Source: Wolfiporia cocos (taxonomy: Eukaryota > Basidiomycota > Agaricomycetes > Polyporales > Phaeolaceae). Taken from it: DNA of 64,000 bases. The DNA lies in NCBI GenBank assembly GCA_029448655.1, contig JACCLO010000002.1, positions 806,001 through 870,000 on the forward strand, read 5' to 3'. The notes beneath the pieces were generated by a model, which was given only the letters and a program-made list of their open reading frames with translations, was not told where the DNA came from and did not search any database. Positions 12,845-22,551 of the stretch are shown here, one piece after another; the stretch's first letter is position 1; every line of letters starts with the position of its first letter. The translations under genes were made by a program, and so were the position numbers.

Positions 12845-15800
12845 GTACCCCCTCTTCTAGCTGCGTGTCCCCACGCCCAGCAATCACCTTGTACATAGTT
12901 TGGTCGACATGGCACGGGTGGTCTACGGTTTTGGTGCAGATGTGTGGGTGTGCCAGTTGGAGTGTGTTTAAGACCGGGTAGATCCAGTATCCTATTGATT
13001 CAGGTATAGTGGATTCTATCGGTGTTCCAACGCGTATTCCGTATTGCATGACCCGTGTTCGTGGATCGCAGAACCAGAAGTTACGAGCGACGAGCTTCTT
13101 TTCGTAGGCGTAGAATGGTATACTGCCTTTGACAAGGAGCGTAGTGTCTATGTCGTTGTATATGATGAATTCCTTCGGGTTCTCCCTAAGTCCCATCTCC
13201 TGAGCTTTTCGTTCGAAGTCCTCCCACTCTGGGTCCCATTTGGTGTTAGAGTGGTCCCAGCCAGTGTTTCTGTTTTTCCACTGGTTACCAGGGGCGGATG
13301 GTCTTGCTTTGAAGAATTTTGTAACGAGCTCTTGGTAATGGTCCAATCCACGTTTTCGTTCCCATGTTTTAGTCCCGTCAGACCACTCGACTTCTAGCTC
13401 AATTCGCCCTCGGTCTTCCCTGGATTCGAGGATCCTGAGAGGCCTGCGAACGTCATTGCTTTCTGTCACTTTACTATGGTCCTGATTGGGGAAGGCGGGC
13501 GGTGTGTATGGTAGGAGTAAGACCTCGTTGAATACTGGGTATATCCCGCGCATGTCTGCGGGGAGGTCTAGTTCGTATGCTCCGTGTCCGACCTTCTTCG
13601 TGACCTTGTACGGTCCAAACCGCTTGGAGTCAAGTTTCTTGGTTGGGTGGCCCATGTTTATGTTGCGGCCGTCGACCCAAACCAAGTCGCCTTCAGAGTA
13701 TGATAGTGGCGATGCCCGTTTCCTATCATAGTACTCTTTCATGCGTAGTTTAGCTTTCTCCAGATTCTGTGAAGTGAGTTTGGATATGGTGTGCATGTGT
13801 TCGACCCAATCCCGTGCTACCCCCTCTTCTTGTTCCGGCGCCTCTACACCTGTGAAGGGGTGGTATCCGTGCGTAAGGTAAAAGGGACTATATCCCGTGC
13901 TACTGTGTACGTGTGTCTTGTACGCAAAGCTTGCCAGCGGGAGTAAGTCCGGCCAGTTCGTATGAGTATTGTTAATAAATAATCTAAGGTAGACCTCGAG
14001 TTCCTGGTTCATACGTTTCGTTTGCCCGTCTGTCTGTGGGTGGAACGCGGTACTCGGGTTTCCTTGTATGCCTAATCTACGATATACGTCCTTGATAAAT
14101 TCTGCTACAAACCGAGGTCCTCTGTCGCTAAATACTTTTTTAGGTAGTCCGTGTTGTGTATATACTTTGTCTATAAATATGTTGGCCCATCCTTCGGCCG
14201 ATAGTTTAGTCGTTGTTGGTACAGCTATGTAGTCCTTGGATTTCATGTCTACTACTACAATGATTGCGTCGCGACCCTTGGAAGTGGGGAGTCCCGTGAT
14301 CATGTCGACGGAAATGTTCTCCCAGTTGTGTGTTGGAGTCGGGTTCGGGTTGAGTGGAGCCGCGCGTTTGGATCGGTCCAGCTTAGCGGCCTGGCACTTG
14401 ATACAAGCCTTAACGTACTGGCGGATGTCTGAGCGCATCTTTGGCCACCAGTAGTGTCGGTGTATGGCAGTATGTGTGTTTTCGGTGCCAGGGTGTCCCG
14501 CTGAGACGGTGTCGTGGAACGAAGAAATGATTTTTCCGATTAATTCTTCGTCCCGAGGGATAATTAACCTCCCCCTCCTATATCGCAGACCGTCCTCGGT
14601 CGTTTCCCCTACTTCTACTCCTTCCTTTCCACCGTAGAGAGCGGCTTCCGCTTTGACCCTCTCTTTTACTTCGTCGTGGGTGATACCCTTGACTACAGTA
14701 TAGAATGAGGATCTTAGCCTTTCTGCGCTATCTTGGACGAAGAGGTGTGGCTTCAGGACGACTTGCCCTTCGAGGTGATCCTTGTCGTTGCCGTGATCAC
14801 TTCTTTGGGAAAGCCCGTCGGCCCTTCCATTGGTCTTGCCGGGGATGTGCACGAGTTGCAGGTCATACTCGGCGAGTTCCGTCATCCACCGGGCTTGTTG
14901 CGGATTAATCTTTTGTGGGGTCTTAAAATACTCTAGGTTTTTATGGTCTGTTAGTACTTCTACAGGGTGTTTGCCACCCATTACGAAATGCCGCCATTCA
15001 TCAAGTGCACGCATGATGGCAAGGAGTTCTCTGTCGTAGATCTCGTAGTTCCGTTCTGCCGGTAGCATCGTCTTACTTTGGTAGGCGATGGGTTTCCAGA
15101 CACCGTCCTGTTTCTGCATGAGGCAGGCTCCAGTTGCGAAGTCTGAAGAGTCTGCCTCGATGCGGAAAGGATCGTCGTCGTTTGGTATCCCTAACACGGG
15201 TGCTTCGATAAATATTTTCTTTAACTTATCGAAACACTCTTGTTCCGCCGTACCCCACTGCCAAGACGTGTCCTTGGTTAGGTTTATTAGTGGGCGTGCT
15301 ACCGTGGAGAACTTAGGAATGAATCTCCGGTAGAAGTTTGCAAATCCTATGAAGGACTGCACTTCTTTCTTGTTCCGAGGTGCGGGCCATTCAGCCACTG
15401 CCGCCACCTTCGCGGGATCCATACGGATTTCCCCGTGAGAGATTATATGTCCTAAGTATTCTACTTCCGACTTCATAAACTCGCATTTCTCTGGTTTACA
15501 AGTCAACTTATTTTGACGGAGAACAAGCAGAACCTTGCGCAGGATCTCTTTATGTTCTGCCTCGGTCTCCATGAAAACAAGTATGTCGTCTAAATATACA
15601 ATGACCTTTCCAGTCATTATCAGGTCCCGGAAGATGTCATTCATCAAAGTCTGGAACGTGCCCGGTGCGTTGCACATTCCGAAGAACATCACTAATGGCT
15701 CGTATAGTCCTCTATTAGTGATGAAGGCGGCTTTCTCTTCGTCGCCTTCTTTGATTCTGACATTCGTGTATCCCCAACGAATGTCCAATTTAGAAAAGTA

Positions 15801-17777
15801 CTTAGCTCGTTTTAACTTGTTGAGCAGCTCCGTGATCAGAGGGAGCGGGTACCGGTTCTTCTTGGTCATTTGGTTCAGCTTCCGATAATCCTGAATGGGT
15901 CTCAGTTTCCCATCCTTCTTCTTGACGAAGAAGAATGGTGCCCCCCATGGTGACTTGGATGGTCGTATGCGTCCAGTCCGTAGCTGTTCTTCTAGAAAAT
16001 CGTCTAACGCCTCTTGTTCTCGTGGCGATAGGGCATAGATCTTGCCGGCGTAGGGTTCGGAGTTCGGTAGGAGCTCTATGGCGTGGTCCCACGGTCGTCT
16101 TTCGGGGAGTTGGTCGAATTCCGTTTCCTTAAACACGTCTTCGAATTCGTGTAAGTACCCGGGGACCACCTCTTCGAAAGTCTTGGCTTCTGTGGTTTTG
16201 CCAGTGGCAATGGCGATCTCGGTTGCCTTCGTCGCGCGGACTCGCTCAGCGATGTCGGCCCGGCACTCTTCCCTATTCCGTATCCAAGCGTCAGCAAAGA
16301 TGTAATAAATATGGTCACCGTCCTCAATCTGCTCGTGTTCGCAGTCGCAGGTGAAGGTGATTCGGCGTTTCTTCCAGTCGATGGTGGGATTGTGGTCTTC
16401 CAACCAATCAAAGCCGAGGAATATGTCTGCCGAGCTCAGCTCGGTGACGTGGAACTTGCGCGTTTCCAAATGCGTGTCGATCTGCATCTGGAGTTCGACA
16501 TAGTGCGTCATCTTGCCCGCAGCGTTGGTACTACCGTCAGCGTTGTACAGTTTGACGGGTCGGTCTAGTGGGAGTTGCTCGAGTTTGTGTTCCTCCACAT
16601 AGGCATGACTGATGACCGATCCCGTTGAACCGGAGTCTATCAATGCCTTTGTGAAGAGGGCACGTCCGTCAGGGCGGTGGAGGGTGATCGGTACTTCGAT
16701 CTGCCTTCCCCGTTTTCCCATCTGGATTACCACTACATTCCCTCTGAGTTTCTCACCAGTAGAGCCGAACCCCTGTGTTCCGCGTCTGGTTTCCCTAATG
16801 CTTTTTACTATGCACGTGTCTGGTGTCATGTTGCATTCGAGTATGAACTGGGCGATTCTGTCCCCATACTCGACCTGATAATCTGTTCCGGTTTGATTAT
16901 TCAGTATGACTTTTAACCGACCGGTGTAGTCTTCGTCAACTACACCGGCCTCCACGTCGACTCCCTTCAAGGCGAGTCCGGATCGTGGAGCTATGTGGCC
17001 GTATACACCGGGTGGCATTCGGATCATTATGCCTGTATCCACGGTGATACGTTTCCCATTGGGTATAACGACTTCCTCCGCAGAGTGAAGGTCGTAACCC
17101 GCGGCTCCTTCGCTTTTGCGCTCAGGGGGGATTGCCCGCGGGTGGTCTAGGTATATGTCGAGCGTGACAGCCTTCTTCTTGGCTCGTCGACGCCGCATTT
17201 TCTTTTCCGTCTTTTTCTGGACTGTAGGCTTAGATGCGTCTGCCATTTGCACATCTGAGTCTACAACCGGGTCTACGTCCATTGGCACATAGTTTACATT
17301 GTTTACAATAGAGGAATTAAGCACGGTTTTATCCTCCCGCCAAGCTCCGGTGGGAGGCTCCTCTGAGGCTGTTACAAACGAATCGTCGGAGCATGTTGAA
17401 GCTCCGTCGTCGTCACCAGGCGCCAAATCTACTGAACGTGGTACAGATATGTAATCAAATATCGGGGACCCGGTTCCTAGCCCATATAGTCCATCCACCG
17501 GTTCGTTACCCTCCGAGGCAGATTCGGAGATAGAGACATTTACTGGTTCCTCAATCTCCAGAACTGAAAATTTATTATTAGAGAGGGGACGTACCTGAGT
17601 GAATCCGGCTTCCTTCGCAGCCTCCGGATTTTCCTTGGCCCAGGCAGCCACCATTCGCACGAAGTCCTCCTGGGATACTTCCCCAAGGACTTTTTCTGCG
17701 GGTGGGCCTTCGACGGCCTGGCGGGTGCGCGCCGGTTGTGAGGGTCCGGTACCGGTGTTCCCTCCACTGGTAGCTGC
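12807..17777 (-). CDS. pol: Outer element pol: dUTPase, protease, RT, RNase H, integrase, chromodomain-like end
   Basis: One uninterrupted frame in the same phase as gag, entered after the UGA at 17778-17780. The order on the minus strand is as follows. A Ser/Asp-rich linker ends in a basic run. A full trimeric dUTPase at about 17180-16755 has motifs AAGYDLHSA, PRSGLALKG, GVVDEDYTGRL, YGDRIAQFI and RGTQGFGSTG. An aspartic protease has ALIDSGSTGS near 16640. RT has KLDIRWGYTNV and catalytic YLDD near 15590. RNase H has RIEADSSDFATGA and YDRELLAI. Integrase has a zinc-binding HHCC near 14500-14380 and DDE motifs SVDMITGLP, FSDRGPRF and FHPQTDGQT. A chromodomain-like segment follows (ILESREDRGRIELEVEWSDG). 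A further 150-residue C-terminal tail of unknown function follows and its end overlaps the LTR. All catalytic residues that I can check are present, so the enzyme set looks functional. Confidence 0.93.
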   Translation of the reverse strand, partial: AATSGGNTGTGPSQPARTRQAVEGPPAEKVLGEVSQEDFVRMVAAWAKENPEAAKEAGFTQVRPLSNNKFSVLEIEEPVNVSISESASEGNEPVDGLYGLGTGSPIFDYISVPRSVDLAPGDDDGASTCSDDSFVTASEEPPTGAWREDKTVLNSSIVNNVNYVPMDVDPVVDSDVQMADASKPTVQKKTEKKMRRRRAKKKAVTLDIYLDHPRAIPPERKSEGAAGYDLHSAEEVVIPNGKRITVDTGIMIRMPPGVYGHIAPRSGLALKGVDVEAGVVDEDYTGRLKVILNNQTGTDYQVEYGDRIAQFILECNMTPDTCIVKSIRETRRGTQGFGSTGEKLRGNVVVIQMGKRGRQIEVPITLHRPDGRALFTKALIDSGSTGSVISHAYVEEHKLEQLPLDRPVKLYNADGSTNAAGKMTHYVELQMQIDTHLETRKFHVTELSSADIFLGFDWLEDHNPTIDWKKRRITFTCDCEHEQIEDGDHIYYIFADAWIRNREECRADIAERVRATKATEIAIATGKTTEAKTFEEVVPGYLHEFEDVFKETEFDQLPERRPWDHAIELLPNSEPYAGKIYALSPREQEALDDFLEEQLRTGRIRPSKSPWGAPFFFVKKKDGKLRPIQDYRKLNQMTKKNRYPLPLITELLNKLKRAKYFSKLDIRWGYTNVRIKEGDEEKAAFITNRGLYEPLVMFFGMCNAPGTFQTLMNDIFRDLIMTGKVIVYLDDILVFMETEAEHKEILRKVLLVLRQNKLTCKPEKCEFMKSEVEYLGHIISHGEIRMDPAKVAAVAEWPAPRNKKEVQSFIGFANFYRRFIPKFSTVARPLINLTKDTSWQWGTAEQECFDKLKKIFIEAPVLGIPNDDDPFRIEADSSDFATGACLMQKQDGVWKPIAYQSKTMLPAERNYEIYDRELLAIMRALDEWRHFVMGGKHPVEVLTDHKNLEYFKTPQKINPQQARWMTELAEYDLQLVHIPGKTNGRADGLSQRSDHGNDKDHLEGQVVLKPHLFVQDSAERLRSSFYTVVKGITHDEVKERVKAEAALYGGKEGVEVGETTEDGLRYRRGRLIIPRDEELIGKIISSFHDTVSAGHPGTENTHTAIHRHYWWPKMRSDIRQYVKACIKCQAAKLDRSKRAAPLNPNPTPTHNWENISVDMITGLPTSKGRDAIIVVVDMKSKDYIAVPTTTKLSAEGWANIFIDKVYTQHGLPKKVFSDRGPRFVAEFIKDVYRRLGIQGNPSTAFHPQTDGQTKRMNQELEVYLRLFINNTHTNWPDLLPLASFAYKTHVHSSTGYSPFYLTHGYHPFTGVEAPEQEEGVARDWVEHMHTISKLTSQNLEKAKLRMKEYYDRKRASPLSYSEGDLVWVDGRNINMGHPTKKLDSKRFGPYKVTKKVGHGAYELDLPADMRGIYPVFNEVLLLPYTPPAFPNQDHSKVTESNDVRRPLRILESREDRGRIELEVEWSDGTKTWERKRGLDHYQELVTKFFKARPSAPGNQWKNRNTGWDHSNTKWDPEWEDFERKAQEMGLRENPKEFIIYNDIDTTLLVKGSIPFYAYEKKLVARNFWFCDPRTRVMQYGIRVGTPIESTIPESIGYWIYPVLNTLQLAHPHICTKTVDHPCHVDQTMYKVIAGRGDTQLEEGVLSQADFLQLACD
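12845..12862 (-). other. Polypurine tract of the outer element
   Basis: The minus strand reads AGAAGAGGGGGTAC directly before TGTCAC of the 3' LTR. This is the expected plus-strand primer site. The inner element has almost the same tract (GAAGAGGGGGTAA) before its 3' LTR. Confidence 0.8.
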
Positions 17778-19571
17778 TCAGGGCTTCCAGTTGGGTTGGT
17801 GCCAGACGGGCTTGTTGCAGCCCTTCCCTGGTGCCTCTGCTTGTGTCTTGCTGCAAGAGTGGCACTTCCTCTTGAGCAAGTTGGCCCGTTCTTCTGCGGT
17901 GGGCTCGGACCGCGTGGTCCCCGATGCTGATGTTGTCGCCCAACCTTTTCCCTTGTCGGCGACGCCCTTACCCGTGTCTCGACCGTGGCGCAGCTTTTCT
18001 TCATCGCGGAGACGGCGCATTGCGTTGTCTGTCCGGAGGATAGCCTGTTTCCAGGATTCATAGTCCTCGGGAATCTGGACGTTGTAACCGCATTGCGACT
18101 TGTCGTTTACCGTGGCTGCGACGAAGGCGGAGTGTACTGCTGTATAGATTTCCTTCGGGATGGCGGCGGTGACCCAGCGATGAACGATCTGGTTCTCCTT
18201 GTCGTATTTCGCCTCCGAAAGAAGTCTTTCCAGCTCCTGGAAGTACTCCTCGCCTTTGCCGATGGTCATGCTGAGTTTTTCCGCGGCGACCGCCGACTTC
18301 TTTTCCAAGTCGGGGTCGTCGAATTTCTGGTGTAGCTCCCAAATGAAGCGTAGCCAACTCAGATGCCATTGTCCGTCACGGTAGTGTTCTCGCGTGAAGG
18401 CCGTTACCCATGAGTCTACCTTTGGTCCCCGTATCAACGAGATAGCCGTGCCGATTTTCTTGCTGTCTGTGAAGAGCAGCGGCCGGTTGTCGTCGATGTA
18501 CAGTTTAAGGCGCATTACCCAGGCGATGAAGTTCTCGCCGGTGAAGGGTTCGGGTTCACGTACCTTAGACTTGTACCGGGGGTCAGGCTGTGGTTCCGGG
18601 AGCATTGAATACGCGTCCCACTGTGAACTAGCCGGTTTCTCGGGCCGCCACATCGATGCTCGTGTTCCCTGAAGAGGCGCGGCTCTCCAGGTGTTCGCGT
18701 GCACGTTTGCGGGGGGAGCTGATGGAGGGACCGTGTTGCTGAAGAAGTTCAAGCGGGGGCGTGCTTCCGGGGGTTGTGCTGCCATGGCCGAGTAGGGGAC
18801 CTGGGGTGTGAGGACCGGGGGAGTGTAGCCTGGCAGGAAGGGGTTCGTCTGCCGGGTGCCCGCGTTCGATGCCGGTCGGGTTGCCGAGTTCACCGGTGGG
18901 GGAGATCCCATGTGGACGGACCTCACCCAGTTCTCAACCGGCCGGAAACGTTCTTCCGGGGCCGATGGTACTGACTGACGGGGGATGGAGTGCTGGCTGT
19001 GTATTGAAGCCGCATACCCTGCTGCAAGAGCATCTGCCTGGAGACGTTGTGCCTCCCGCAGGAATCTTGCCCCCATGTCGGCGTTCCATACACCGGTCTG
19101 AACCATTGTCGCTGCTACCGTTTGACACCGAAAACCAAAGTCTGCCGCGGTCGGGTTGGGGGGGAACGCCCATCGTACGGCTAGGGGCGAGTCGATGTGT
19201 GCAGGACTCACCCCTCGGATGGTGTTGGATTGTTCCCGGGCCAGGTGAAACGCCTGGTCCAACCGTTCGATACCGGGACCTTGGTCTTCGACCGATCCCC
19301 CTAGGACTAATGAGCGGGCGGGGCGATGCTCTCCGATGGTTTCCGTATGTACTGGGGCGGCTTCAGCATTTGGTCGGGGGGCGTGTATGCTATCTGCCAC
19401 CGACAGGAGCGCGAAGTCGTCTGGGAGACCGTGCATCTGGTAGTTTACCCACTGCCCTGGGTGGAATGGGTTGTTGGTGCCGGCGACGGAGCCGGGGAGT
19501 GGGACGTTAGCTGGGGTCGGAAGTTCGGGCCTCGGGTTGCGGATGTATTCGAGGTCGTGGGGAGAGGCCAT
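17778..19571 (-). CDS. gag: Outer element gag
   Basis: Retrotransposon capsid polyprotein of about 597 residues that assembles virus-like particles. I chose the ATG at 19571 (MASPHDLEYI); the frame is open further upstream but without a better ATG. The first 300 residues are Pro/Ala-rich and of low complexity. The capsid core follows (EPFTGENFIAWVMRLKLYID, then WLRFIWELHQKFDD and EYFQELERLL). The C-terminal end holds a cysteine cluster, C-x2-C-x11-C-x5-H, in place of a canonical CCHC knuckle, four residues before the stop. The stop is a UGA that directly joins the pol frame without any shift, so Gag-Pol would come from read-through. No frameshift or internal stop is seen. Confidence 0.88.
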   Translation of the reverse strand: MASPHDLEYIRNPRPELPTPANVPLPGSVAGTNNPFHPGQWVNYQMHGLPDDFALLSVADSIHAPRPNAEAAPVHTETIGEHRPARSLVLGGSVEDQGPGIERLDQAFHLAREQSNTIRGVSPAHIDSPLAVRWAFPPNPTAADFGFRCQTVAATMVQTGVWNADMGARFLREAQRLQADALAAGYAASIHSQHSIPRQSVPSAPEERFRPVENWVRSVHMGSPPPVNSATRPASNAGTRQTNPFLPGYTPPVLTPQVPYSAMAAQPPEARPRLNFFSNTVPPSAPPANVHANTWRAAPLQGTRASMWRPEKPASSQWDAYSMLPEPQPDPRYKSKVREPEPFTGENFIAWVMRLKLYIDDNRPLLFTDSKKIGTAISLIRGPKVDSWVTAFTREHYRDGQWHLSWLRFIWELHQKFDDPDLEKKSAVAAEKLSMTIGKGEEYFQELERLLSEAKYDKENQIVHRWVTAAIPKEIYTAVHSAFVAATVNDKSQCGYNVQIPEDYESWKQAILRTDNAMRRLRDEEKLRHGRDTGKGVADKGKGWATTSASGTTRSEPTAEERANLLKRKCHSCSKTQAEAPGKGCNKPVWHQPNWKP

Positions 19572-20831
19572 TGTAGTGTAATGAATGTTACGGTTATTTC
19601 GATTTTTCGAATATCTACAGAACTCACCACCGGGCAAATACGATACAGGGACTTGTTGCGCAACCAACTTCCCTGGCTACTCGTGACTCTACTGGGCGCA
19701 TCCCCAGTTGTACTAGTTTATAGGGCGCGTTTCATCTTCGGCAGATCCAACTCTGCCACCGTTTCATGTTCATCGTTTGTTAGCTGATAGATGGCGTTCA
19801 ACCGCCATCATTCCTATCTATCGTCTCAGGTATATCACTACATACCTATCAAACGTTTGGTACTATAGCGTAGATAGTATCGGTGACATCTGGGACGGAC
19901 TTGACCCCTGAAACTCAACGTAGTATATAAACTAATGTACTTACTGTCAAGGCTCTTCAGCTCGACCTTGTTGTACAAACAAGAAGTCTTATACTCGTTC
20001 TCAAACGTAGGAAACTATGCTCAGTATTTCTCACTCGAGCAACCGAACAACTAAGTCCTCGAAGTGCACACTGACTTCTCGGACTTAGGCGAGTCTTATA
20101 TTCTATTCGACTCGCACTTGAACAGATTATATCCTCTAACGCGCATTGGATATTAACCGATCTCCTAAGGACTTCACTTAGGACCTGAAGGCATCTAACG
20201 AGTATTTGCCTTGCATACGGCGACGTGCCTACGTGCAGAAGAACGATCTATATTCGCGACTCGAATATACGAACGGGTATTCGACCCGTAACAATGAAGG
20301 TGTAGGTATGGAATGTAGAGTTGCGAAAAACAGCGCTACCCGCCCACTGTGGATCAGCCTATAGCTGCGATCAGGGTGGTAACTAGAAACTGTCTTTCCA
20401 CTCTATTCAGAGACCACCTCTTTTCGGAGGTGCGCCAAGAAACGCCAAGGGGTTTTCAGCCCAAGGCCGGCAAGTAATCTCTGCCTCCGAAACCTCGTCC
20501 AGCCCCAAAGCTAATTTGGGATACCGGGGGCACGGGATCTAAACCCTTGGGATGGAGGGTCTAAAAGACTATCGTATTGGGCCAAGTGGCCATATGGTAT
20601 GAGCTGTGTCGCGCTCCTTCAGCCGCCTTGTGGGGCGCTGGGTTGTATAGTAACGGGGGGGCGGTAATGCCCGTACAGTGGCGTGGTAATGCGCGTATAT
20701 AGACGACCAGTGCCTCAGTACACTGCCACAGGGCCCCTTAACGCCTTTGATTATTACGTGTCGGGTGCACAATTACTGTGGTGGGGTTTTAACCCAAGAC
20801 CTTTACGCCGCGTTGCACGATGGTGGTCTAG
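19572..20831 (-). other. Leader of the outer element, gag-proximal part
   Basis: Untranslated region upstream of gag on the minus strand. It is cut off from its LTR by the inner element; the LTR-proximal part is 30863-31137. Together the leader is about 1.5 kb, long for this class. No ORF with a recognisable domain is present. At its end (20775-20831) is a 57-bp segment repeated at 30863-30918, on the other side of the inner element. Confidence 0.7.
20775..20831. repeat. 57-bp repeat flanking the inner element, left copy
   Basis: It shares the core CCTTTACGCCGCGTTGCACGA with 30863-30918 and is about 85% identical over its length by hand alignment. It ends exactly where the inner 5' LTR begins. 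Confidence 0.8.
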
Positions 20832-21530
20832 TGTCACAGATTTGGGACATGCCACTATTTTTCCCGTATTTTTACCTATTTATCTGGTATTTCTACGACC
20901 TTGTAGACATTTACGCTGCCAAGCGCTCGTCTACACGTACACGCAAACAAACAACACGTACACAACGCGGTATACGTCCACCTGTCATAACAACACGTAC
21001 ATAACACGTTTGTACGCGTCAATGACTCAGCGGACTAACCTCCGGTGTCACGCGCCTTACTCATATCCCGGTACCGGGCTATGTCAGTACAATTGGATAA
21101 GCGGCCCGCTCGTTATCACATGCCAATGCCCTCACGATTACTCATATTCCGATGCCGGTATATAAGAATCACATGCATGGCTTACTAACGTAGCTACAGC
21201 CACTTCCACAACATGGACCTACGGTCCAAACAAACGATCTTACTGGTGCGGCCATTACCGGCGCACATGGTCTATTGTAGTTTACGACTTAACCATATTA
21301 GTTATGTCTGCGCACAGACCACCTTCATGTTTGGTTCCCTTACCGGTAACCAAACAAAGCATGTATATAAGTAGGGCTATCACTGCGGATAAGCCTTAGA
21401 TTTGTTCTCTGCATTCGCACAGTTACATATCATCTCTGCTTGCGCCCACTAGCCTCCTCACCAACCTCCAGCAACTCCTTCAAGTCGCTTATTAGGTTAT
21501 AGTGTGAGTCCCACAGTCTAGTCTGTGTCA
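20832..21530 (+). repeat. Inner element, 5' LTR
   Basis: 699 bp, begins TGTCACAGATT and ends GTCTGTGTCA. Its boundaries are fixed by comparison with 30166-30862. Contains several ACACGTAC-type short repeats and two TATATAAG boxes. Confidence 0.93.
21364..21371 (+). promoter_or_regulatory. Probable TATA box of the inner LTR
   Basis: TATATAAG, preserved in both LTRs (21364-21371 and 30697-30704). A second TATATAAG at 21159-21166 has mutated in the 3' LTR, so the downstream one is the better core promoter candidate. Transcription would start about 30 bases later. Inference from sequence only. Confidence 0.5.
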
Positions 21531-22551
21531 TAAGAACAAATCTCCCCCTACCCCCGCCCTTGCGCTTGCGCTTGGGCCTGGGTTTTCATCCTACAGGGGT
21601 ATATTACTTGTTGCTGCGCACATCCCTTTCTGCCTGACAAGGCGATTGGGGTGATAGTTGAGATCTGGGGGATACATCGCCATCCTCGGCAGAGGATTGG
21701 CAACCAGGGAAGCCACACCGCCTTTTTAGGCAGGAGGCCTACCTAACCCGGACTCCAGGGTCAAGGAGACATAGTCCTCGCTGACAAGCTTGGACTATGC
21801 GCGGTTAAGACCCGCCTGTGGAGAAAAGGGGACGGTCTGCCTGTGTGCGCCCAACCCCCTGTCATGGCAAGCGTTGTTCAGCGCCCCATCACTATCCACA
21901 GGGTCATCATTATGATGGCATGGGAATTTTCCAAAGCCGCCTCCCAGGCGTAAGGGACCTGCTTTGAACCCGTTATGGGAAAAGCAGTGAGGGGGGTGAC
22001 GTAAAAAATCACCCTGCCATAGGTCACTCGCGGTAGCCAATAGCATAAGTCCTCCGGGCAGCTCGGCGTGCGAGCATGGGTCAAACGGATTTGGGGCCCC
22101 ATTGGAAGAGAAGCGCGTGGCCCACTCCTTCGGGATGTGGAGCGCTGCTGTCTCGCGATCTTAGATCGACAGTGGTTTTTTAGCCCTGATGTGACACCCA
22201 TGTGGCTATAGACGGCAACCTCATTGTTGAAGCATGGACAGGCTAAGGGATGTAAAATCCCAGCCACTTTCCGGCATCGTCCCTCCGGGGCGGTGTCGTG
22301 TATCCGAATCCCAATCATCTGACCCAGGAACCGGCCTGGCAGTCAGCAACTCTACCCCTGGAGTCGGCGCCTCTGACCGTTAGGGTCATGCGAATATCCG
22401 CGCCGTCTCGGCACAGGGTTTGCGCGCAACATAAGAGTAATTATGCCCCGTAGTACACCTTCTTTGCTCCTGAAAAGGAGTCCACTACCCTACCTTACAT
22501 AACCCCTTTCATTCCTGTTCTTGGACGTATCACTGGGAAACTTCGTTTCTC
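21531..22551 (+). other. Leader of the inner element
   Basis: About 1 kb between the 5' LTR and the first ORF. It begins TAAGAACAAATCTCC; no TGG-starting primer binding site complementary to a tRNA 3' end is evident. No ORF with a known domain. Confidence 0.6.
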
